This document shows positions 12,610 to 23,307 of a stretch of 64,000 nt of DNA, one piece after another (the stretch's first letter is position 1; every line of letters starts with the position of its first letter). Where the stretch lies: assembly GCA_963580455.1 (NCBI GenBank), contig OY756966.1:25299001-25363000 (forward strand), read 5' to 3'. The translations under genes and the position numbers were made by a program. Under the pieces are notes generated by a model that saw only the letters and a program-made list of their open reading frames with translations, made no database searches and was not told where the DNA came from. The DNA comes from Euonymus europaeus (Eukaryota > Streptophyta > Magnoliopsida > Celastrales > Celastraceae).

Positions 12610-13817
12610 ACCGTTTACGTAAAAAACCACATTTCGCGCCTAACTAGGTGAATCGAGACCTACTAGCCACGAGTTCTGAAATCAAAAACCGAAACGCCAG
12701 TATTCTAGATCTCTAAAAGTAGTGTGAAATCAAACTAAAAATCACCGAATTCAGAACTCGGAGTCAATGAATATTCATAAAACTGTTTATGTAAAGAAAC
12801 CACATTTCGCGCCTAACTAGGTGAAACGAGACCTGCTAGCCACGAGTTCTAAAATAAAAAACCGAAATGCCAGGATTGTAGAGCTCGAAAAGTAGTGTGA
12901 AATCAAGCAAAAAACAGCGAATTCAGAACTCGGAGTCAACAGATATTCATAAAACCGTTTACGTAAAGAAACCACATTTCGCGCTTAACTAGGAGAAACG
13001 AGACCAACTAGCCACGAGTTCTGAAATCCAAAACCGAAATGCCAGGATTGTGGAGCTTGAAAAGTAGTGTGAAATCAAGCTAAAAATCACCGAATTCAGA
13101 ACTCGGAGTCAACGGATATTCATAAAACCGTTTACGTAAAGAAACCACATTTCGCGCCTAAGTAGGTGAAACGAGAGCTACTAGCCACGAGTTCTGAAAT
13201 CAATAACCGAAACCCTAGGATTGTAGAGCTCAAAAATTAGTGTGAAGTCAAGCTAAAAATCACCGAATTCAGAACTCGGAGTTAACAGATAATCATAAAA
13301 CCGTTTACGTAAAGAAACCACATTTCGCGCCTAAGTAGGTGGAACGAGATCTACTAGCCACGAGTTCTGAAATCAAAAACCGAAACACCAGGATTGTAGA
13401 GCTCGAAAAGTAGTGTGAAATCAAGCTAAAGATCACCGAATTCAGAACTCGGAGTCAACGGATATTCATAAAATCGTTTACGTAAAGAAACCACATTTCG
13501 CGCCTAACCAGATGAAACGAGACCTACTAGCCACGAGTTCTGAAATCAAAAACCGAAATGCCAGGATTCTAGAGCTCGAAAAGTAGTGTGAAATCAAGCT
13601 AAAAATCACCGAATTCAGAACTCGAGGTCAATGGATATTCATAAAACCGTTTACGTAAAAAACCACAATTCGCGCCTAACTACGTGAAATGAGACGTACT
13701 AGCCACGAGTTCTGAAATCAAAAATCGAAATGCCAGGATTCTAGATCTCTAAAAGTAGTGTGAAATCAAACTAAAAATCACCGAATTCAGAACTCGGAGT
13801 CAACGGATATTCATAAA
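12610..13817 (+). repeat. 7-unit higher-order repeat, copy 1 (1208 bp)
   Basis: Units: GGTGAATCGAGACC...CTAGATCTC (12610); ACTGTTTATG...CTGCTAG (12782); CTTAACTAGGAGAAACGAGACC (12955); CCTAAGTAGG...GAGCTAC (13128); GGTGGAACGAGATC (13300); AATCGTTTACG...CCTAACCAGATG (13473); and a GTAAAAAACC unit with GAAATGAGACG (13646). The CTCGAGGTC rearrangement near 13623 is a lineage marker that reappears near 14830, 16729 and 17590. Confidence 0.9.
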
Positions 13818-15025
13818 ACCGTTTACGTAAAAAACCACATTTCGCGCCTAACTAGGTGAATCGAGACCTACTAGCCACGAGTTCTGAAATCAAAAACCGA
13901 AACGCCAGGATTCTAGATCTCTAAAAGTAGTGTGAAATCAAACTAAAAATCACCGAATTCAGAACTCGGAGTCAATGAATATTCATAAAACTGTTTACGT
14001 AAAGAAACCACATTTCGCGCCTAACTAGGTGAAACGAGACCTGCTAGCCACGAGTTCTAAAATAAAAAACCGAAATGCCAGGATTGTAGAGCTCGAAAAG
14101 TAGTGTGAAATCAAGCAAAAAACAGCGAATTCAGAACTCGGAGTCAACAGATATTCATAAAACCGTTTACGTAAAGAAACCACATTTCGCGCTTAACTAG
14201 GAGAAACGAGACCAACTAGCCACGAGTTCTGAAATACAAAACCGAAATGCCAGGATTGTGGAGCTTGAAAAGTAGTGTGAAATCAAGCTAAAAATCACCG
14301 AATTCAGAACTCGGAGTCAACGGATATTCATAAAACCGTTTACGTAAAGAAACCACATTTCGCGCCTAAGTAGGTGAAACGAGAGCTACTAGCCTCGAGT
14401 TCTGAAATCAATAACCGAAACCCTAGGATTGTAGAGCTCAAAAATTAGTGTGAAATCAAGCTAAAAATCACCGAATTCAGAACTCGGAGTTAACAGATAA
14501 TCATAAAACCGTTTACGTAAAGAAACCACATTTCGCGCCTAAGTAGGTGGAACGAGATCTACTAGCCACGAGTTCTGAAATCAAAAACCGAAACACCCGG
14601 ATTGTAGAGCTCGAAAAGTAGTGTGAAATCAAGCTAAAGATCACCGAATTCAGAACTCGGAGTCAACGGATATTCATAAAATCGTTTACGTAAAGAAACC
14701 ACATTTCGCGCCTAACCAGATGAAACGAGACCTACTAGCCACGAGTTCTGAAATCAAAAACCGAAATGCCAGGATTCTAGAGCTCGAAAAGTAGTGTGAA
14801 ATCAAGCTAAAAATCACCGAATTCAGAACTCGAGGTCAATGGATATTCATAAAACCGTTTACGTAAAAAACCACAATTCGCGCCTAACTACGTGAAATGA
14901 GACGTACTAGCCACGAGTTCTGAAATCAAAAATCGAAATGCCAGGATTCTAGATCTCTAAAAGTAGTGTGAAATCAAACTAAAAATCACCGAATTCAGAA
15001 CTCGGAGTCAACGAATATTCATAAA
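13818..15025 (+). repeat. 7-unit higher-order repeat, copy 2 (1208 bp)
   Basis: Adjacent tandem copy of 12610-13817, differing only at scattered bases (for example GCCTCGAG near 14392 and CACCCGGATTG near 14595). It includes the shared GATCACCG variant near 14640 (also near 13432) and the CTCGAGGTC marker near 14830. Confidence 0.9.
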
Positions 15026-15714
15026 ACCGTTTACGTAAAGAAACCAGATTTCGCGACTAACCAGATGAAACGAGACCTACTAGCCACGAGTTCTGCAATC
15101 AAAAACCGAAATGCCAGGATTCTAGAGCTCGAAAAGTAGTGTGAAATCAAGCTAAAAATCACCGAATTCAGAACTCGGAGTCAATGGATATTCATAAAAC
15201 CGTTTACGTAAAAAACCACAATTCGCGACTAACTACGTGAAACGAGACCTACTAGCCACGAGTTCTGAAATCAAAATCCGAAATGTCAGGATTCTAGATC
15301 TCTAAAAGTAGTGTGAAATCAAGCTAAAAATCACCGAATTCAAAACTCGGAGTCAACGGATATTCATAAAACCGTTTACGTAAAAAACCACAATTCGCGG
15401 CTAACTAGGTGAAACGAGACCTACTAGCCACGAGTTCTGAAATCAAAAACCGAAACTCCAGGATTGTAGAGCTCGAAAAGTAGTGTGAAATCAAGCTAAA
15501 AATCACCGAATTCAGAACTCGGAGTCAACGGATATTCATAAAACCGTTTACGTAAAAAACCACAATTCGCGACTAACTACGTGAAACGAGACGTACTAGC
15601 CATGAGTTCTGAAATAAAAAACCGAAATGCCAGGATTGTAGAGCTCGAAAAGTAGTGTGAAATCAAGCTAAAAATCACCGAATTCAGAACTCGGAGTCAA
15701 CGGATATTCATAAA
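15026..15714 (+). repeat. Four-unit insert between 7-unit copies
   Basis: Units at 15026, 15199, 15371 and about 15543. The first two (CGACTAACCAGATG...CTGCAATC and ACTACG...AAATGTCAGG) recur at 16924 and 17785. The last two match 12266 and 12437. The insert lengthens the local period from 7 to 11 units (1897 bp) between 13818 and 15715. Confidence 0.8.
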
Positions 15715-16923
15715 ACCGTTTACGTAAAAAACCACATTTCGCGCCTAACTAGGTGAATCGAGACCTACTAGCCACGAGTTCTGAAATCAAAAACCGAAAC
15801 GCCAGGATTCTAGATCTCTAAAAGTAGTGTGAAATCAAACTAAAAATCACCGAATTCAGAACTCGGAGTCAATGAATATTCATAAAACTGTTTACGTAAA
15901 GAAACCACATTTCTCGCCTAACTAGGTGAAACGAGACCTGCTAGCCACGAGTTCTAAAATAAAAAAACCGAAATGCCAGGATTGTAGAGCTCGAAAAGTA
16001 GTGTGAAATCAAGCAAAAAACAGCGAATTCAGAACTCGGAGTCAACAGATATTCATAAAACCGTTTACGTAAAGAAACCACATTTCGCGCTTAACTAGGA
16101 GAAACGAGACCAACTAGCCACGAGTTCTGAAATCCAAAACCGAAATGCCAGGATTGTGGAGCTTGAAAAGTAGTGTGAAATCAAGCTAAAAATCACCGAA
16201 TTCAGAACTCGGAGTCAACGGATATTCATAAAACCGTTTACGTAAAGAAACCACATTTCGCGCCTAAGTAGGTGAAACGAGAGCTACTAGCCACGAGTTC
16301 TGAAATCAATAACCGAAACCCTAGGATTGTAGAGCTCAAAAATTAGTGTGAAATCAAGCTAAAAATCACCGAATTCAGAACTCGGAGTTAACAGATAATC
16401 ATAAAACCGTTTACGTAAAGAAACCACATTTCGCGCCTAAGTAGGTGGAACGAGATCTACTAGCCACGAGTTCTGAAATCAAAAACCGAAACACCAGGAT
16501 TGTAGAGCTCGAAAAGTAGTGTGAAATCAAGCTAAAAATCACCGAATTCAGAACTCGGAGTCAACGGATATTCATAAAATCGTTTACGTAAAGAAACCAC
16601 ATTTCGCGCCTAACCAGATGAAACGAGACCTACTAGCCACGAGTTCTGAAATCAAAAACCGAAATGCCAGGATTCTGGAGCTCGAAAAGTAGTGTGAAAT
16701 CAAGCTAAAAATCACCGAATTCAGAACTCGAGGTCAATGGATATTCATAAAACCGTTTACGTAAAAAACCACAATTCGCGCCTAACTACGGGAAACGAGA
16801 CCTACTAGCCACGAGTTCTGAAATCAAAAACCGAAATGCCAGGATTCTAGATCTCTAAAAGTAGTGTGAAATCAAACTAAAAATCACCGAATTCAGAACT
16901 CGGAGTCAACGAATATTCATAAA
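15715..16923 (+). repeat. 7-unit higher-order repeat, copy 3
   Basis: Third copy of the 7-unit series. It shows GATTCTGGAGCTC near 16673, the marker CTCGAGGTC near 16729 and CTACGGGAAACG near 16787. One A is added in the run near 15961 (AAAAAAACCG). The last unit (16752) also starts the 5-unit duplication that follows. Confidence 0.88.
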
Positions 16924-17612
16924 ACCGTTTACGTAAAGAAACCAGATTTCGCGACTAACCAGATGAAACGAGACCTACTAGCCACGAGTTCTGCAATCAA
17001 AAACCGAAATGCCAGGATTCTAGAGCTCGAAAAGTAGTGTGAAATCAAGCTAAAAATAACCGAATTCAGAACTCGGAGTCAATGGATATTCATAAAACCG
17101 TTTACGTAAAAAACCACAATTCGCGACTAACTACGTGAAACGAGACCTACTAGCCACGAGTTCTGAAATCAAAATCCGAAATGTCAGGATTCTAGATCTC
17201 TAAAAGTAGTGTGAAATCAAACTAAAAATCACCGAATTCAGAACTCGGAGTCAACGAATATTCATAAAACCGTTTACGTAAAAAACCACACTTCGCGCTT
17301 AACTAGGTGAAACGAGACCAACTAGCCACGAGTTCTGAAATCCAAAACCGAAATGCCAGGATTGTAGAGCTCGAAAAGTAGTGTGAAATCAATCTAAAAA
17401 TCACCGAATTCAGAACTCGGAGTCAACGATATTCATAAAACCGTTTACGTAAAGAAACCACATTTCTCGGCTAACAAGGTGAAACGAGACCTGCTAGCCA
17501 CGAGTTCTGAAATCAAAAACCGAAACCCCGGGATTGTAGAGCTCGAAAAGTAGTGTGAAATCAAGCTAAAAATCACCGAATTCAGAACTCGAGGTCAATG
17601 GATATTCATAAA
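16752..17612 (+). repeat. 5-unit duplication, copy 1 (861 bp)
   Basis: Units start at 16752, 16924, 17097, 17269 and 17441. Diagnostic phrases are CGACTAACCAGATG with AAAAATAACCG, AAATGTCAGG, CCACACTTCGCGCTTAAC and TCTCGGCTAACAAGG. The next copy starts at 17613 after the CTCGAGGTCAATGG phrase, a precise tandem duplication. Confidence 0.9.
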
Positions 17613-18473
17613 ACCGTTTACGTAAAAAACCACAATTCGCGCCTAACTACGTGAAACGAGACCTACTAGCCACGAGTTCTGAAATCAAAAACCGAAATGC
17701 CAGGATTCTAGATCTCTAAAAGTAGTGTGAAATCAAACTAAAAATCACCGAATTCAGAACTCGGAGTCAACGAATATTCATAAAACCGTTTACGTAAAGA
17801 AACCAGATTTCGCGACTAACCAGATGAAACGAGACCTACTAGCCACGAGTTCTGCAATCAAAAACCGAAATGCCAGGATTCTAGAGCTCGAAAAGTAGTG
17901 TGAAATCAAGCTAAAAATAACCGAATTCAGAACTCGGAGTCAATGGATATTCATAAAACCGTTTACGTAAAAAACCACAATTCGCGACTAACTACGTGAA
18001 ACGAGACCTACTAGCCACGAGTTCTGAAATCAAAATCCGAAATGTCAGGATTCTAGATCTCTAAAAGTAGTGTGAAATCAAACTAAAAATCACCGAATTC
18101 AGAACTCGGAGTCAACGAATATTCATAAAACCGTTTACGTAAAAAACCACACTTCGCGCTTAACTAGGTGAAACGAGACCAACTAGCCACGAGTTCTGAA
18201 ATCCAAAACCAAAATGCCAGGATTGTAGAGCTCGAAAAGTAGTGTGAAATCAATCTAAAAATCACCGAATTCAGAACTCGGAGTCAACGATATTCATAAA
18301 ACCGTTTACGTAAAGAAACCACATTTCTCGGCTAACAAGGTGAAACGAGACCTGCTAGCCACGAGTTCTGAAATCAAAAACCGAAACCCCAGGATTGTAG
18401 AGCTCGAAAAGTAGTGTGAAATCAAGCTAAAAATCACCGAATTCAGAACTCGGAGTCAACGGATATTCATAAA
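17613..18473 (+). repeat. 5-unit duplication, copy 2 (861 bp)
   Basis: Nearly identical to 16752-17612. Visible differences include CTACGTGAAACG for CTACGGGAAACG and CCAAAATGCC for CCGAAATGCC near 18209. The similarity makes it one of the youngest multi-unit duplications in the window. Confidence 0.9.
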
Positions 18474-19856
18474 ATTGTTTATGTAAAGAAACCACAATTC
18501 GCGGCTAACTAGGTGAAACGAGACCCACTAGCCACGAGTTCTGAAATCAAAAACCGAAACTCCAGGATTGTAGAGCTCGAAAAGTAGTGTGAAATCAAGC
18601 TAAAAATCCACGAATTCAGAACTCGGAGTCAACGGATATTCATAAAACCGTTTACGTAAAGAAACCACATTTTGCGCCTAAGTAGGTGAAACGAGAGCTA
18701 CTAGCCATGAGTTCTGAAATCAATAACCGAAACCCTAGGATATTAGAGCTCAAAAAGTAGTGTGAAATCAAGGTAAAAATCACCGAATTCAGAACTCGGA
18801 GTCAACGGATATTCATAAAACCGTTTACGTAAAGAAACCACATTTCGCGCCTAAGTAGGTGGAACGAAATCTACTAGCCACAAGTTCTGAAATCAAAAAC
18901 CGAAACACCAGGATTGTAGAGCTCGAAAAGTAGTGTGAAATCAAGCTAAAAATCACCGAATTCAGAACTCGGAGTCAACGGATATTCATAAAACCGTTTA
19001 CGTAAAGAAACCACATTTCTCGGCTAACTAGGTGAAACGAGACCTGCTAGCCACGAGTTCTGAAATCAAAAACCGAAACCACAGGATTATAGAGCTCGAA
19101 AAGTAGTGTGAAATCAAGCTAAAAATCACCGAATTCAGAACTCGGAGTCAACGGATATTCATAAAATTGTTTACGTAAAGAAACCACAATTCGCGGCTAA
19201 CTAGGTGAAACGAGACCCACTAGCCACGAGTTCTGAAATCAAAAACCGAAACGCCAGGATTGTAGAGCTCGAAAAGTAGTGTGAAATCAAGCTAAAAATC
19301 CACGAATTCAGAACTCGGAGTCAACGGATATTCATAAAACCGTTTACGTAAGTAAACCACATTTCGCGCCTAAGTAGGTGAAACGAGAGCTACTAGCCAC
19401 GAGTTCTGAAATCAATAACCGAAACCCTAGGATTGTAGAGCTCAAAAAGTAGTGTGAAATCAAGCTAAAAATCACCGAATTCAGAACTCGGAGTCAACGG
19501 ATAATCATAAAACCGTTTACGTAAAGAAACCACATTTCGCGCCTAATTAGGTGAAACGAGACCTACTAGCCAGGAGTTCTGAAATCAAAAACAGAAATGA
19601 CCGGATTGTAGAGCTCGAAAAGTAGTGTGCAATCAAGCTAAAAATCACCGAATTCAGAACTCGGAGTCAACGGATATTCATAAAATTGTTTAGTAAAGAA
19701 ACCACAATTCGCGGCTAACTAGGTGAAACGAGACCCACTAGCCACGAGTTCTGAAATCAAAATCCGAAACGCCAGGATTGTAGAGCTCGAAAAGTAGTTT
19801 GAAATCAAGCTAAAAATCACCGAATTCAGAACTCGGAGTCAACCGATATTTATAAA
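18474..19856 (+). repeat. Eight-unit segment, partly duplicated 9.66 kb downstream
   Basis: Starts with ATTGTTTATG...ACCCACTAG units like those of the 8-unit family. The units from 18993 (ACCACAGGATTATAGAGC) through 19512 (ACCAGGAG...GAAATGACCGGATTG...GTGTGCAATC) recur at 28656-29175, displaced by 9663 bp (56 units). The unit starting about 19684 has lost two bases in TTTAGTAAAG near 19690. Confidence 0.8.
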
Positions 19857-20379
19857 ACCGTTTACGTAAAGAAACCAAAATTCGCGCCTAACTAGGTGAA
19901 ATGAGACCTACTAGCCACGAGTTCTGAAATCAAAAACCAAAATTCCAGGATTGTAGAGCTCTAAAAGTAGTGTGAAATCAAGCTAAAAATCACCGAATTC
20001 AGAACTCGGAGTCAACGGATATTCATAAAACCGTTTACATAAAGAAACCACATTTCTCGGCTTAATAGGTGAAACGAGACCTACTAGCCACGAGTTCTGA
20101 AATCAAAAACCGAAATTACAGGATTGTAGAGCTCGAAAAGTAGTGTGAAATCAAGCTAAAAATCACCGAATTTAGAACTCGGAGTCAACGGATATTCATA
20201 AAACAGTTTACGTAAAGAAACCGCAATTCGCGCCTAACTAGGTGAAACGAGACCTACAAGCCACGAGTTCTGAAATCAAAAACCGAAACTCCAGGATTGT
20301 AGAGCTCGAAAAATAGTGTGAAATCAAGCTAAAAATCACCGAATTCAGAACTCGGAGTCATCGGATATTCATAAAACCG

Positions 20380-20389
20380 TTTACGTAAA
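20380..20389. other. 10-bp perfect palindrome TTTACGTAAA in the monomer
   Basis: The sequence equals its own reverse complement and holds a central ACGT. It occurs at the start of most units. In a minority it is broken by TTTACATAAA, TTTATGTAAA, TTTACTTAAA or TTTACCTAAA. The ACATAA and ATGTAA forms are the two transitions expected from deamination of the central CpG. It could be a protein-binding dyad or simply inherited sequence; the DNA alone does not decide. Confidence 0.85.
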
Positions 20390-20405
20390 GAAACCACAAT
20401 TCGCG

Positions 20406-20415
20406 CCTAACTAGG
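20406..20415. other. CCTA-AC-TAGG short dyad in the monomer
   Basis: Four-base arms CCTA and TAGG flank a two-base spacer. TTTC upstream and GAAA downstream extend the symmetry imperfectly, with unequal spacing. Many unit types carry variants here (GCTAACTAGG, CCTAAGTAGG, CTTAATAGG, CCTAACCAGATG, CTAACTACG), so this is a main type-specific segment rather than a conserved box. Confidence 0.7.
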
Positions 20416-20436
20416 TGAAACGAGACCTACTAGCCA

Positions 20437-20450
20437 CGAGTTCTGAAATC
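20437..20450. repeat. Left arm of intra-monomer inverted repeat
   Basis: CGAGTTCTGAAATC pairs with GAATTCAGAACTCG at 20514-20527 in 13 of 14 positions, leaving a 63-base loop. The same pair is present in nearly every unit of the array. A single strand of each unit could fold into a hairpin; whether it does so in the cell is unknown. Confidence 0.85.
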
Positions 20451-20513
20451 AAAAACCGAAATGCCAGGATTGTAGAGCTCAAAAAGTAGTGTGAAATCAA
20501 GCTAAAAATCACC

Positions 20514-20527
20514 GAATTCAGAACTCG
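20514..20527. repeat. Right arm of intra-monomer inverted repeat, contains EcoRI site
   Basis: GAATTCAGAACTCG is the partner of the arm at 20437-20450. Occasional units weaken it, for example GAATTCAAAACTCG in the units beginning at 2419 and 3801, and GAATTTAG near 56784. The GAATTC in almost every unit predicts an EcoRI ladder with about 173-bp steps. Confidence 0.85.
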
Positions 20528-21237
20528 GAGTCAACGGATATTCATAAAACCGTTTACGTAAAAAACCACATTTCGCGCCTAACTAGGTGAAACGACACCT
20601 ACTAGCCATGAGTTCTGAAATCAAAAACCGAAATGCCAGGATTGTAGAGCTCGAAAAGTAGTGTGAAATCAAGCTAAAAATCACCGAATTCAGAACTCGG
20701 AGTCAACGGATATTCATAAAACCGTTTATGTAAAAAACCACATTTCGCGCCTAACTAGGTGAATCGAGACCTACTAGCCACGAGTTCTGAAATCAAAAAC
20801 CGAAATGCCAAGATACTAGAGCTCGAAAAGTAGTGTGAAATCAAGCTAAAAATCACCGAATTCAGAACTCGGAGTCAACGGATATTCATAAAACCGTTTA
20901 CGTAAAAAACCACAATTCGCGGCAAACTAGGTGAAACGAGACCTACTAGCCACGAGTTCTGAAATCAAAAACCGAAATGCCAGGATTGTAGAGCTCAAAA
21001 AGTAGTGTGAAATCAAGCTAAAAATCACCGAATTCAGAACTCGGAGTCAACGGATATTCATAAAACCGTTTACGTAAAAAACCACAATTCGCGACTAACT
21101 ACGTGAAACGAGACGTACTAGCCACGAGTTCTCAAATCAAAAACCGAAACGCCAGGATTCTAGATCTCTAAAAGTAGTGTGAAATCAAACTAAAAATCAC
21201 CGAATTCAGAACTCGGAGTTAATGAATATTCATAAAA

Positions 21238-23307
21238 CCGTTTACGTAAAGAAACCACATTTCGCGCCTAACTAGGTGAAACGAGACCTGCTGGCCACGA
21301 GTTCTAAAATAAAAAACCGAAATGCCAGGATTGTAGAGCTCGAAAAGTAGTGTGAAATCAAGCTAAAAACAGCGAATTCAGAACTCGGAGTCAACAGATA
21401 TTCATAAAACCGTTTACGTAAAGAAACCACATTTCGCGCTTAACTAGGTGAAACGAGACCAACTAGCCACGAGTTCTGAAATCCAAAACCGAAATGCCAG
21501 GATTGTGGAGCTAGAAAAGTAGTGTGAAATCAAGCTAAAAATCACCGAATTCAGAACTCGGAGTCAACGGATGTTCATAAAACCGTTTACGTAAAGAAAC
21601 CACATTTCTCGGCTAACTAGGTGAAACGAGACCTGCTAGCCACGAGTTCTGAAATCAAAAACCGAAACCACAGGATTGTAGAGCTCGAAAAGTAGTGTGA
21701 AATCAAGCTAAAAATCACCGAATTCAGAACTCGGAGTCAACCGATATTCATAAAATTGTTTACGTAAAGAAACCACAATTCGCGGCTAACTAGGTGAAAC
21801 GAGACCCACTAGCCACGAGTTCTGAAATCAAAAACCGAAACGCCGGATTGTAGAGCTCGAAAAGTAGTGTGAAATCAAGCTAAAAATCCACGAATTCAGA
21901 ACTCGGAGTCAACGGATATTCATAAAACCGTTTACGTAAAGAAACCACATTTCGCGCCTAAGTAGGTGAAACGAGAGCTACTAGCCACGAGTTCTGAAAT
22001 CAATAACCGAAACCCTAGGATTGTAGAGCTCAAAAAGTAGTGTGAAATCAAGCTAAAAATCACCGAATTCAGAACTCGGAGTTAACAGATAATCATAAAA
22101 CCGTTTACGTAAAGAAACCACATTTCGCGCCTAAGTAGGTGGAACGAGATCTACTAGCCACGAGTTCTGAAATCAAAAACCGAAACACCAGGATTGTAGA
22201 GCTCGAAAAGTAGTGTGAAATCAAGCTAAAAATCACCGAATTCAGAACTCGGAGTCAACGGATATTCATAAAATCGTTTACGTAAAGAAACCAGATTTCG
22301 CGCCTAACCAGATGAAACGAGACCTACTAGCCACGAGTTCTGCAATCAAAAACCGAAATGCTAGGATTCTAGAGCTCGAAAAGTAGTGTGAAATCAAGCT
22401 AAAAATCACCGAATTCAGAACTCGGAGTCAATGGATATTCATAAAACCGTTTACGTAAAAAACCACAATTTGCGACTAACTACGTGAAACGAGACGTACT
22501 AGCCACGAGTTCTGAAATCAAAAACCGAAACGCCAGGATTCTAGATCTCTAAAAGTAGTGTGAAATCAAACTAAAAATCACCGAATTCAGAACTCGGAGT
22601 CAATGGATATTCATAAAACCGTTTACGTAAAAAACCACAATTCGCGACTAACTACGTGAAACGAGACCTACTAGCCACGAGTTCTGAAATCAAAATCCGA
22701 AATGCCAGGATTCTAGATCTCTAAAAGTAGTGTGAAATCAAACTAAAAATCACCGAATTCAGAACTCGGAGTCAACGAATATTCATAAAACCGTTTACGT
22801 AAAGAAACCACATTTCGCGCCTAACTAGGTGAAACGAGACCCGCTAGCCACGAGTCCTGAAATAAAAAACCGAAATGCCAGGATTGTAGAGCTCGAAAAG
22901 TAGTGTGAAATCAAGCTAAAAATCAGCGAATTCAGAACTCGGAGTCAACGGATATTCATAAAACCGTTTACGTAAAGAAACCACATTTCGCGCTTAACTA
23001 GGTGAAACGAGACCAACTAGCCACGAGTTCTGAAATCCAAAACCGAAATGCCAGGATTGTGGAGCTCGAAAAGTAGTGTGAAATCAATCTAAGAATCACC
23101 GAATTCAGAACTCGGAGTCAACGATATTCATAAAACCGTTTACGTAAAGAAACCACATTTCTCGGCTAACAAGGTGAAACGAGACCTGCTAGCCACGAGT
23201 TCTGAAATCAAAAACCGAAACCCCAGGATTGTAGAGCTCGAAAAGTAGTGTGAAATCAAGCTAAAAATCACCGAATTCAGAACTCGGAGTCAACGGATAT
23301 TCATAAA
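21238..23307 (+). repeat. Twelve-unit segment related to the 12.8-14 kb block
   Basis: Contains the CTGCTGGCC unit (21238), CTTAACTAGG...ACCAAC, TCTCGGCTAACTAGG...ACCACAGG, ATTGTTTACG...ACCCAC with a one-base loss at CGCCGGATTG near 21842, the GTTAACAGATAATC unit at 22100 (also at 13300, 14508 and 16406), AATCGTTTACG, and two GTAAAAAACC/CTAACTACG units in a row (about 22445 and 22618). Two additional units here, compared with 12782-13300, show that order was kept but register changed. Confidence 0.75.

Larger units (their letters stand above)
20376..20548 (+). repeat. Representative near-consensus monomer (173 bp)
   Basis: This unit is close to the majority sequence and serves as the numbering reference. 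In order it holds: TTTACGTAAA (unit positions 5-14); GAAACC; an AATTCGCG/ATTTCGCG segment (about 22-30) that is one of the most variable parts between unit types; CCTAACTAGG (31-40); GAAACGAGACC; the left dyad arm (62-75); an A-run with CCGAAA; the variable tetranucleotide before AGGATTGTAG (around 86-90); GAGCTC (100-105); GTAGTGTGAAATCAAGC; CTAAAAATCACC; the right dyad arm with an EcoRI site (139-152); and GGATATTCATAAAA at the end. It departs from the consensus at the CAATTCG segment and in having GCTCAAAAAG instead of GCTCGAAAAG. No unit frame stays open: 173 is not a multiple of three, so frame shifts in every repeat. Confidence 0.9.
19857..21237 (+). repeat. Displaced copy of the 11.2-12.6 kb block
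   Basis: Units at 19857, 20030, 20203, 20376, 20549, 20721, 20893 and 21065 follow 11230-12437 in order. At several positions this copy is closer to consensus (for example GTTTACG where 11753 has GTTTTCG). The 12437 unit was altered in the upstream block after the copies separated. Confidence 0.8.
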
